A DNA stretch of 64,000 bases from Thermoanaerobaculum sp. (lineage in GTDB: Bacteria; Acidobacteriota; Thermoanaerobaculia; Multivoradales; UBA5704): positions 20,001-84,000 of the forward strand of contig JAJKHS010000025.1 in assembly GCA_021154885.1 (NCBI GenBank), given 5' to 3'. How positions within the stretch are numbered: position 1 is the stretch's first letter; each line of letters begins with the position of its first letter. The notes beneath the pieces are model-generated. The model saw only the letters and a list, made by a program, of their open reading frames with translations. It was not told the DNA's origin and did not search any database. Both the position numbers and the translations under genes were made by a program. Below are positions 1 through 8,125 of the stretch, piece by piece.

Positions 1-3000
1 CGCGCTCGCAGTCGATGGGCAGCGTCACCGCCGCGGGGGCCGCCGCCAGTTGCTCGCGCCAGTAGGCGAGCTGCGGCTCGAGCACCGCGGGGCCCAGACA
101 GCGGCGCTGCCACACCGCGTAGTCGGCGTACTGGACCGGCAACGGCCGCAGGGCCGCGGCCGGCCCGCCCGCGAGCTCCTGGTAGAGGGCCAGCAGGTCG
201 CGCAGGAACACTCCCAGCGACCAGCCGTCGGCGAGGATGTGCGGGGTGTGCACCACCAGCAGGTGCTCGTCCGCCGCGAGGCGCAGCAGGGTGGCGCGCA
301 GCAGCGGTCCGCGCTCAAGGTCGAACAGCCGGCGGGCGCCTTCATGCGCCAGCTCCGTCACGGTCTCCCACCGCACCCCGGCCGCCAACCCGTCGAGGTC
401 GACCACGGGCAGGGGGACGGCCGGCGCCGGGGGCGCGATGCGCTGCACCGGCTCGCCGGCCTCCAGGCCGAACGTGGTGCGCAGCCCCTCGTGCCGCTCC
501 ACCACCGCGCCCAGGCTGCGGGCCAGGGCGGCCGGCGAGAGGGGACCGCTCAGGACGAGGCCGATCTGCTCGTCGTAGAGCCGGCTCTCCGGCTCCATCT
601 GGTGGATCATCCAGAGCCGTTGCTGGGCGAGGGAGAGGGGCAGCGGCCCCTGCCGCGGCACCGGGGCGAGCGGCGGCAGCGCGGGGCCGCTCCCCCCGCG
701 GGCCGCGCGCTCGACCTCGCGCGCCAGGGCGGCGGGCGACGGCGCCGCGAAAAGCGCGGCGAGCGGCAGGTCGACCTGCCAGATCCCCCGCACCCGGGCG
801 AGCAGCCGCGTCGCCAGCAGCGAGTGGCCGCCGTGGGCGAAGAAGCTCTCGCCGGGGTCGAGCGCGGGAATCCCCAGGAGCTCGGCCATCAGCGCCGCCA
901 GCACCTCCGCCGCCGGCGAGCCCGCCGCCGATGCCGCCGTGGCCGGGTCCCCCCGGCGCGGCGCCAGGCGCGCCAGGGCGCGGCGGTCCACCTTGCCGTT
1001 GGGCGACAGCGGCAGCTCCTCCACGGCCACCAACGCCGACGGCACCATGGCCGGCGGCAGCCGGCGCTCCAGGAGCTCCCGCAGCTCCCCGTCGCCCAGC
1101 GGCGCCGCCCCGGCCGCGGCGACCAGGAAGGCGACCAGCCGGGGCTCGCCCTCCGCCCCCTCCGCGGTGAGGACGAGCGCCACGGCCTCGCGCACTCGCG
1201 GATGGGAGGCGAGCGCCGCCTCGATCTCCCCCAGCTCGATGCGCACCCCGCGCACCTTCACCTGGTGGTCGATGCGGCCGAGGTACTCGACGGCGCCGTC
1301 CGGGCGGTGGCGGGCGAGGTCGCCGGTGCGGTAGAGGCGCGCTCCCGGCTCTCCCTCTCCCTCCGCATCCGGCAGGAACTTCTCCGCCGTGAGATCGGGG
1401 CGCGCGAAATAGCCGCGGCCGACGTTCACCCCGCCGATGAAGAGCTCGCCGGGAGCGCCGATGGCGACCGGCCGCAGACGGCGGTCGAGCAGCCGGATCT
1501 GCGTGTTGGCGATCGGCCGGCCGATGGCGACGACCTCCGGGACGCCCGGGGCGACTGTGACGGAGGGGCCGCAGCTCCAGGACGTCACGTCGACCGCCGC
1601 CTCGGTCGGCCCGTAGAGGTTCTCCAGCGCGGCGGGCAGGCGCTCGCGGCAGAGCCGGGCGAGGCGCTCCGGCAGCGCCTCGCCGCTCGCCACGATCAGG
1701 CGCAGCGCGCCGCCGAGCCGCTCCACCCCGGGCTCCTCCAGGAACGCCTGCAGCATGGCGGGCACGAAGTGGGCGACGCTCACCCGCTCGCGGGCCAGCA
1801 GCTCCAGGAGATAGCGGCTGTCGCGGTGCCCGCCGGGCCGGGCGAGGACGAGCCGGGCGCCCGTCAGCAGCGGCCAGAAGAATTCCCAGACCGAGACGTC
1901 GAAGCTGAAGGGGGTCTTCTGCACCACCGTGTCCGCCGACGTGAGGCGGTAGGCCGCCTGCATCCAGAGCAGCCGGTTGCGGATGGCCCGGTGGTGCACC
2001 ATCGCCCCCTTGGGCCGGCCCGTGGAGCCCGAGGTGTAGATCATGTAGGCGAGCTGGGAGTCGTCAAAGACCTCCGCCTCCCCGGCCCCGCCCTCCCCGC
2101 CTTCCTCTTTGCAGCCGGGCTCGAGGTCGAGGCAGAGCACCCGCGGCAGGGCCGCGGGACAACGGGCGAGCAGGCGCGACTCCGAGAGCACCAGCGCCGG
2201 GCGGGAGTCCTCCAGCATGAAGGCCAGGCGCTCCAGCGGGTACTCGAGGTCGAGCGGCACGTAGGCCGCGCCGGCTTTCAGCGTGGCGAGCAGGGCCACC
2301 ACCAGCTCCACCGAGCGTTCGAGGGCGACGCCCACCAGGGTGTCCGGGCCGCAGCCGAGGGCCCGCAGCCGGGCGGCCAGGCCGTCGGTCCAGCGGTCGA
2401 GCCCGGCGTAGGTCAGAGTCCGCGCGCCGTCCGCCACCGCCACCGCGTGCGGCGAGCGCCGCGCCTGGCGGCGGAACAGGTGATGGAGGCCCGCGCCCGG
2501 CGCCGTATCGGCCACCGCCGTGTCGTTCCACTCGCCGCCGGCCTGCGCCGTCTCGGCCGCGGAGAGCAGGGGGAGGTCCGACAGCCGCCGCCCCGGCCCG
2601 GCGGCGGCCGCCGCGAGCAGGCGCTCCAGATGGCCGGCCAGCCGCGCCGCCGTCGCCGGGTCGAAGAGGTCGCTCGCGACCTGGAGCGCGCCGGCCAGGC
2701 GTCCCCCCACCTCGGCCAGGGTGAGCGCGAGGTCGAAGGCCGCGCTGCGCTCGGGGATGGCGACGGGCTCCAGGCACAGCCCGCCGAGGTCGAGCGGCGG
2801 TCCGGCCTGCCTGAGGGCGAAAGCCGCCACCGCCTCCTCCTCAGGGGAACGGGCGCGGTGCAGGGCGAACAGCACTTGGGCGAGGGGGAGCCGGCCGGGC
2901 TCGCGCTCGACCCGCAGCCGCTCGGCGAGCAGGAGGAAGGGGAAGCCGAGGTGGGCGAAGGCGCCGAGCGCCGTCCCCCGCACCCGGCCGACCAGCTCCG

Positions 3001-6000
3001 CGAAGGCGGGATCGCCCCCCAGGCCGGTGCGGAAGGGCACCGGATTGGCGAAGTAGCCGATCACCTGCAAGAGGTCGGGATCGCTCCTGCCCGCCTCGGC
3101 CGAGGCGACGAGCAGGTCCTCCTGCCCGCTGTAGCGGTGGAGCAGGGCCTGGAATGCCGCGAGCAGGACCATGAAGAGGGTCGCGCCCTGCTCCCGTGCC
3201 AGGCGCCGCAGCCCTTCCGCGGTCGCGGCGTCCAGGGCCAGGGGGGCGGCCGTGCCGCGGAAGCTCTGCACCCGCGGGCGGGGACGGTCGAGGGGAAGCT
3301 CGATTGTCCCGGACATCTCTGGAACGCCGGCCAGCCGCTCTCGCCAGTAGCGCTCCAGCCGCTCCCCTTCGGGGCCCTCCAGCCGCCTCCGCTCCCACGC
3401 CACGTAGTCGCCGTAGCGCAGGGCCAGGGGCGCCAGGGCCGCCGGCGGTCCCTCCGACTCCGCCCGGTAGAGGGCCGCGAGCTCCCGCGCCAGGACGCCC
3501 AGCGACGCGAAGTCGGCCACCAGATGGTGCACCACCACCACGAGCCAGGCGCCCGCCTCCTCCGTCCGCCGCAGGAGCGTGACCCGCCAGAGGGGCTCCG
3601 CCACGATGTCGAAGGGGCGGCAGGCCTCCCGTTCGAGGGCCGCGGCGACCTCCGCCGCGCTCCACCCCGAGGCGTCGACCACCGCGGGACGCGGCGCCCT
3701 GGCCTCGCCCTCCACCCGCTGGAACGGCTCGTCCGCTCCCTCGTGGCCCTCATGGAACGTCGTCGACAGGGCGGGGTGGCGGGCGGCGAGAGCGCGACAG
3801 GTGCGCTCCAGGGCCGCGGCGTCCAGCCCCGCTGCGACGCGGGCCGCCGCCACCAGGTGATACGCCGCGCTCGCGGGAGCCAGTTGGTGGAGGAACCAGA
3901 GGGCGCGTTGCCCGTGGGAGAGGGGGAATTCGGCCTGCGCCGCGGCAACGGGCCGCGGCCTGTCCGCCGCCGCTGCACTCCCGTTCTGGAGCTGATCCAG
4001 GACCTCGCCGGCGAGGGCCTCGAAGCTGGGCCGCTCCAGGATGCGGGCCAGCGACACCTCCACCCCGAGCGTCCGCTCCAGGCGCTGCGCGAGCTCGGCC
4101 GCGGCCAGCGAATCGAGGTCCGCGAGCCCGGCGCTCTCGGCGCGCACCACCGCCGCCGCCTGGTCGCGCAGGAAGGCGGCGAGCTGCGTCAGCGCTTCAT
4201 CTGAGGCCAGCGGAGCCAGCCGGGCCAGGGACTCCGGCCCCGCAGGCGCTTCTTCTTCCCGGGCTCCCCGGGCGAGGACCGGCAGCTCGTCCCGGAGGTA
4301 GAGCTCGCGACAGAGCTGGCGCTGCACCTTGCCGCTGGAGGTCTTGGGCAGCCCCCCGGGGCGGAGCAGGAGCAGAGCGTGGAGGGCGACCTCGTGCTCC
4401 GCCGCCAGAGCCCGGCGGACCTGGCGGGCGATCTCCTCGACCTGCTCGCCGGCGGGGTCCGCCGCGATCGCCAGGGCCGAGCGGCGGTCGACCTCCTGCG
4501 CCAGCACCAGGCGCTCCTCGTCCGCCACCTCGACCGAGAACGCCGCGCCGCCGTCCGGCACCAGGGCCGGGTGGGCCGCCTGCGCCGTCGCCTCCAGGTC
4601 CTGGGGGTAGCAGTTGCGGCCCCGCAGGATGATCAGCTCCTTGCGCCGCCCGGTCACGAAGAGGACGCCGCCCTGCAGGAATCCGAGGTCCCCCGTGCGC
4701 AGGAACGGGCCGGCCCCCGGTTCGTCCGCCAGGCGGGCGGCGAAGGTCCGCGCCGACTCCTCGGGCTGGTGCCAGTAACCCTGCGCCACGCTCGGACCCG
4801 CCACCCAGACCTCCCCCACGCGGCCGGGCGGCAGTCGCCGGCGCTCCTCGGGCTCGGCGATCACCACCTCGAGGTCCATGCCCGCCGCGCCGCAGCCGGC
4901 GAGCGCCAGCCGCGCGCCCGCGGCCCGCGGCTCCTCCGCCCAACCCCGGCCCAGGGCCGCCGCGTCGACCGTGGCGACCACGGGCTCGTCCTCGACGCGG
5001 GCGCCGGCCACGAACAGGGTGGACTCCGCCAGGCCGTAGCAGGGGAGGAACGACCGGCGCTCGAAGCCGCAGCCGGCGAACGCCGCGGCGAACCGCGCCA
5101 GGGTCGTCGGCCGCACCGTTTCCGAGCCGGTGAAGGCCACCCGCCAGCTCGACAGGTCCAGCCCGGAGCGCTCCGCCTCCCCCACCCGGCGCGCGCACAG
5201 CTCATACGCGAAGTTCGGCCCGCCGCTGGTCGTCGCCCGGTAGCGGCTGATCGCCTCCAGCCAGCGGCGCGGCCGCTGGAGGAAGCTCAAGGGGGAGAGG
5301 AGGACGCAGACCGCGCCGGTGTAGAGCGGCTGGAGGACGCCGCCGATCAGCCCCATGTCGTGGTAGAGAGGGAGCCAACTGACGATGACCGAGCTCTCGC
5401 TCTGGGCGAAGGCCCGGCGGATGACCTCCTCGTTGTGCAGCAGGTTGCCGTGGGTCACCACCACCCCCTTGGGCAGGGAGGTCGAGCCGGAGGTGTACTG
5501 GAGGAAGGCAGGGGTCTGCGCACCGGCGCCGGGGTCCCGCCAGTCGCCTTCGCCGGACTCCGCCGCATCCGTGGCGAGGACCGGCACCCCGGCGAGGCAG
5601 GGGACCGCCGCCGCCCAGGCCCGCACCTGGCCGGCGAGCGCCGCGCTGGTGAGGACGACCTCGGGCCGCGCGTCCGCGGCGATGGCCAGTAGCCGCGGCG
5701 AGCTCCGTCCCCGCGCCGGCGGGAACGCCGGCACCGCGATCCAGCCGCCGTAAAGGCAGCCGAAAAAGGCGGCGATGAATTCGACGCCCGCCGGGTAGAG
5801 CAGCAGGGCCCGCCCCCCTGGCCCGCCGCGGGCCTGGAGCCTCGCGCCCAGCCGGCGCGCACCTTCGTCCAGCTCTCCCGCCGTCAGGCTCTCCGCTTCC
5901 TCGCCCGTCGCGGCCAGGAAGCGATAGACCTTCCAGTCCGGGTTCTGCGTACCGTGCGAACGGAGCAACTCGACAAGAGTAGAGAACTGCCGTGGCAGTT

Positions 6001-6019
6001 GCAGACGAAAGCGGTCCAA
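1..6019 (-). CDS. Lipopeptide NRPS, N-terminal part: FAAL - ACP - C - A (serine-like code) - PCP - C (truncated at window edge)
   Basis: Own minus-strand translation (not in the ORF track, probably because it has no stop inside the window). FAAL motifs YTSGSTSLPKGVVVTHGNLLHNEE, WLPLYHDMGLIGGVLQPLYTG, SGGPNFAYELC, YGLAESTLFV, KTSSGKVQRQLCREL (about 4250-6019). Carrier domain GLADLDSLAAAELAQRLE (about 4030-4190). C domain VVHHLVADFASLG (about 3540). A domain YMIYTSGSTGRPKGAMVHHRA, NLYGPTEAAVDVTSW, LYRTGDLAR, PNGKVDRRAL (about 1000-2560). PCP FFAHGGHSLLATRLL (about 800-860). Second C domain VVHTPHILADGWSLG (about 240). Start is ambiguous: TTG at 6019, or in-frame ATG at 6187. Confidence 0.93.
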   Translation of the reverse strand, partial: MDRFRLQLPRQFSTLVELLRSHGTQNPDWKVYRFLAATGEEAESLTAGELDEGARRLGARLQARGGPGGRALLLYPAGVEFIAAFFGCLYGGWIAVPAFPPARGRSSPRLLAIAADARPEVVLTSAALAGQVRAWAAAVPCLAGVPVLATDAAESGEGDWRDPGAGAQTPAFLQYTSGSTSLPKGVVVTHGNLLHNEEVIRRAFAQSESSVIVSWLPLYHDMGLIGGVLQPLYTGAVCVLLSPLSFLQRPRRWLEAISRYRATTSGGPNFAYELCARRVGEAERSGLDLSSWRVAFTGSETVRPTTLARFAAAFAGCGFERRSFLPCYGLAESTLFVAGARVEDEPVVATVDAAALGRGWAEEPRAAGARLALAGCGAAGMDLEVVIAEPEERRRLPPGRVGEVWVAGPSVAQGYWHQPEESARTFAARLADEPGAGPFLRTGDLGFLQGGVLFVTGRRKELIILRGRNCYPQDLEATAQAAHPALVPDGGAAFSVEVADEERLVLAQEVDRRSALAIAADPAGEQVEEIARQVRRALAAEHEVALHALLLLRPGGLPKTSSGKVQRQLCRELYLRDELPVLARGAREEEAPAGPESLARLAPLASDEALTQLAAFLRDQAAAVVRAESAGLADLDSLAAAELAQRLERTLGVEVSLARILERPSFEALAGEVLDQLQNGSAAAADRPRPVAAAQAEFPLSHGQRALWFLHQLAPASAAYHLVAAARVAAGLDAAALERTCRALAARHPALSTTFHEGHEGADEPFQRVEGEARAPRPAVVDASGWSAAEVAAALEREACRPFDIVAEPLWRVTLLRRTEEAGAWLVVVVHHLVADFASLGVLARELAALYRAESEGPPAALAPLALRYGDYVAWERRRLEGPEGERLERYWRERLAGVPEMSGTIELPLDRPRPRVQSFRGTAAPLALDAATAEGLRRLAREQGATLFMVLLAAFQALLHRYSGQEDLLVASAEAGRSDPDLLQVIGYFANPVPFRTGLGGDPAFAELVGRVRGTALGAFAHLGFPFLLLAERLRVEREPGRLPLAQVLFALHRARSPEEEAVAAFALRQAGPPLDLGGLCLEPVAIPERSAAFDLALTLAEVGGRLAGALQVASDLFDPATAARLAGHLERLLAAAAAGPGRRLSDLPLLSAAETAQAGGEWNDTAVADTAPGAGLHHLFRRQARRSPHAVAVADGARTLTYAGLDRWTDGLAARLRALGCGPDTLVGVALERSVELVVALLATLKAGAAYVPLDLEYPLERLAFMLEDSRPALVLSESRLLARCPAALPRVLCLDLEPGCKEEGGEGGAGEAEVFDDSQLAYMIYTSGSTGRPKGAMVHHRAIRNRLLWMQAAYRLTSADTVVQKTPFSFDVSVWEFFWPLLTGARLVLARPGGHRDSRYLLELLARERVSVAHFVPAMLQAFLEEPGVERLGGALRLIVASGEALPERLARLCRERLPAALENLYGPTEAAVDVTSWSCGPSVTVAPGVPEVVAIGRPIANTQIRLLDRRLRPVAIGAPGELFIGGVNVGRGYFARPDLTAEKFLPDAEGEGEPGARLYRTGDLARHRPDGAVEYLGRIDHQVKVRGVRIELGEIEAALASHPRVREAVALVLTAEGAEGEPRLVAFLVAAAGAAPLGDGELRELLERRLPPAMVPSALVAVEELPLSPNGKVDRRALARLAPRRGDPATAASAAGSPAAEVLAALMAELLGIPALDPGESFFAHGGHSLLATRLLARVRGIWQVDLPLAALFAAPSPAALAREVERAARGGSGPALPPLAPVPRQGPLPLSLAQQRLWMIHQMEPESRLYDEQIGLVLSGPLSPAALARSLGAVVERHEGLRTTFGLEAGEPVQRIAPPAPAVPLPVVDLDGLAAGVRWETVTELAHEGARRLFDLERGPLLRATLLRLAADEHLLVVHTPHILADGWSLGVFLRDLLALYQELAGGPAAALRPLPVQYADYAVWQRRCLGPAVLEPQLAYWREQLAAAPAAVTLPIDCER

Positions 6020-6265
6020 AGTCAATCCAGTTTCAGAGCTTCCAACCAATGTGTTGGATTCAAATTCTAGCAGGGCCTGGTGGAAAGAACAATCCTCAGC
6101 AGGAGCTCTCAAGCCGGCGCCAGAAAGTCTGCAATTAAAGATTTTCAAATTCGTACCGCGCACGCTGACGCTGCTGATTCTCCGCATTGACAGACCTCAT
6201 TGGGAACGTTACCGTTGCTTCAGGTCCAGACTTCAGGTTCTGTCGGCAGGCTCAGGGTCGCTCAC

Positions 6266-6290
6266 CCAGGGTCCCCCCGTCAGACCCTGG
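6266..6290. promoter_or_regulatory. Perfect 8-bp inverted repeat CCAGGGTC-N9-GACCCTGG just upstream of sbnA
   Basis: Read directly; lies in the divergent NRPS/sbnA intergenic region about 21 nt before the TTG start. Confidence 0.4.
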
Positions 6291-6311
6291 AACGAACTGA
6301 GGGGGTGGAAT

Positions 6312-7334
6312 TTGCAATCTCAGCAAGTCCGAGAGAGCGTGCTCTCGGCGATTGGAAATACGCCTTTGGTGCGGCTCTCCCACTTCCTTGCGGACTCGAG
6401 CCTCCAGGTTTTTGCGAAGCTCGAGCTGCTCAATCCCGGCGGGAGCATCAAGGACCGGACCGCGGTGGCGATCCTCGAGGAGGCTTTTCGCAGCGGGGCG
6501 ATCGATTCGCGCTCGGTGATCGTCGAGTCGAGCTCCGGGAACATGGGGATCGGCCTGGCCCAGGCATGCCGGTATCACGGTCTGCGGTTCATCTGCGTCG
6601 TCGATCCCAAGACCGCCGCCCAGAACATCCAGATCCTGAGGACCTACGACGCCGAGATCGTGCAGGTGACCGAGCCCGACCCGGAGACGGGAGAGTTCCT
6701 GCAGGCGCGGATCGATCGCGTCAAAACGCTCCTCGGCCAGATCGAGAGCTCCTTCTGGCCCAATCAGTATGAGAACCTGAGCAACCCCGGCGCCCACTTC
6801 GAGACGACGATGCGCGAGATCGCCTCGGCCCTCGACGGGAAGATCGACTACCTCTTCGTGGCGACCAGCACCTGCGGCACCATCCGGGGCTGCGCGGAGC
6901 ATGTCCGGCACTACGGTCTGCGGACGAAGATCGTGGCGGTCGACGCCGTGGGCAGCCAGATCTTCAGCAACGTGCGGGCGAAGCGGATGATCCCGGGACT
7001 GGGAGCGGGCATCAAGCCCCCTCTCTGCCGGCCGTCGCTGATCGACGAGTGCGTCCACGTCGACGACGTCGACTGCGTCGCCGGTTGCCGCCGCCTCGTG
7101 CTGCGGGAGGCCATCCTGGCCGGCGGCTCGTCAGGAGGCGTCGTCGCCGCGCTGGAGAAGATGCAATCCCGCATTCCCCCCGGATCGGTCTGCGTGGTCG
7201 TCCTGCCCGACCGGGGAGAGCGTTATCTGGACACCGTCTACTCCGACGAGTGGGTGCACCGCCACTTCGGCAACGTCGAATACCGCTGGCACGCTGCCGG
7301 GGCCGACCTACCCGTCGAGGCGGCGGCATTGTAG
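6312..7334 (+). CDS. sbnA: SbnA-like N-(2-amino-2-carboxyethyl)-L-glutamate synthase (2,3-diaminopropionate biosynthesis), PLP fold type II
   Basis: SAIGNTPLVRL, LELLNPGGSIKDRTA, ESSSGNMGIGLA, CVVDPK, GGSSGGVVAAL, and the C-terminal LPDRGERYLDTVYSDEW typical of SbnA rather than CysK. Likely TTG start after a GAGGGGG ribosome-binding-like sequence. Confidence 0.85.
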   Translation: MQSQQVRESVLSAIGNTPLVRLSHFLADSSLQVFAKLELLNPGGSIKDRTAVAILEEAFRSGAIDSRSVIVESSSGNMGIGLAQACRYHGLRFICVVDPKTAAQNIQILRTYDAEIVQVTEPDPETGEFLQARIDRVKTLLGQIESSFWPNQYENLSNPGAHFETTMREIASALDGKIDYLFVATSTCGTIRGCAEHVRHYGLRTKIVAVDAVGSQIFSNVRAKRMIPGLGAGIKPPLCRPSLIDECVHVDDVDCVAGCRRLVLREAILAGGSSGGVVAALEKMQSRIPPGSVCVVVLPDRGERYLDTVYSDEWVHRHFGNVEYRWHAAGADLPVEAAAL

Positions 7335-7410
7335 CCAACAAATGCGCGACGGCTTGGGAAATCTCAATTTTGTCGAGAATGACCGGCAGAACCCGTCTGC
7401 AGCTACCAGC

Positions 7411-7610
7411 AGGACAAACGACGGACTTTCAGGACCGAGCTCCGAGTTTTCGGACCCAAGCTGGCGCCTAAGGACGAAAGACCAACTTTCAGGCCGTTCA
7501 ACGGCTTTTTCGGCTGTTCGGCGGCGCTTCAGGACACGGGTTGGCGTTTTAGGACCGAAGGCGGAGTTTCAGGACGGAAAATGGTGTTTCGGACTGAATC
7601 AGCATCCGGA
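7411..7610. repeat. Degenerate tandem array, about 10 units with an exact 20-nt period, core TTTYMGGAC followed by about 11 variable nt
   Basis: GGAC/GGCC/GGCT cores begin at 7412, 7432, 7452, 7472, 7492, 7512, 7532, 7552, 7572 (all +20), then 7591. T-rich tract precedes most cores. Confidence 0.85.
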
Positions 7611-7890
7611 TTCAGCTTTCCGGGTTTTCCCGTCTGTCAGGGCCCCGGCGAGCCCTTTGCCAGCTCTTCCCGGATGATACATCAGATCCTTCGCTCGCTG
7701 GCGCGAAAATGTCCTCGGAAATGTCCTCGGCAAAGTTCATAAGAGTCCACGCTCAAGGACACCGTTGCGATCCGGTGGGGCTCCCGACGGGTGAGCCGCC
7801 TCTGTGGCGACTTGCTGGCACGGGCTCTGCACAAGGTGGGCATGACTCGTTCCCGCGCAATGACGCCGGGGGCTTGGAGGTATATCTCTT

Positions 7891-8061
7891 ATGAATACGA
7901 AACGAACTGTCCCCGCGTTGCTGGTCCTCACCAGCCTATTGGGTCTTTGCATCACAGGTTGTTGCTGGGAACCTCACCGTCGCCACGGCCGTCGCCTTGA
8001 CAGCCTTGATCTGAAGGCCGGCGTTCCATCGGCGGCCCAGACGGAGGTGGCCGCCCCCTAG
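7891..8061 (+). CDS. Small lipoprotein (56 aa), MNTKRTVPALLVLTSLLGLCITGCCWEPHRRHGRRLDSLDLKAGVPSAAQTEVAAP
   Basis: Ribosome-binding sequence GGAGG about 15 nt upstream; hydrophobic signal peptide with LCITGC lipobox; terminator immediately downstream. Below the ORF-track length cutoff. Confidence 0.65.
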   Translation: MNTKRTVPALLVLTSLLGLCITGCCWEPHRRHGRRLDSLDLKAGVPSAAQTEVAAP

Positions 8062-8075
8062 ATGTCGCGTGCACC

Positions 8076-8103
8076 GCGGCCCGCTCCGGCGGGCCGCTGT
8101 TTT
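8076..8103 (+). terminator. Rho-independent terminator GCGGCCCGC-TCCG-GCGGGCCGC-TGTTTT
   Basis: Perfect 9-bp stem, 4-nt loop, T-rich tail, 14 nt after the lipoprotein stop. Confidence 0.75.
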
Positions 8104-8125
8104 CCGCGTGGTGAGAAAGGCCCTT

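Noticed and set aside
50-4204. 1384-aa plus-strand ORF
   Set aside because: Antisense to the NRPS; high-GC third-position bias keeps the opposite strand open. The translation is Arg/Gly/Gln-rich without domains, while the minus strand has clear FAAL/C/A motifs.
7411-7610. CRISPR array interpretation of array 1 (and array 2)
   Set aside because: Units are only 20-21 nt, repeats are degenerate rather than near-identical, spacers of about 11 nt are too short, and no cas genes are present.
7342-7677. 111-aa plus-strand ORF across array 1
   Set aside because: The 20-nt period shifts frame every unit, so no protein repeat is possible; composition is not coding-like.
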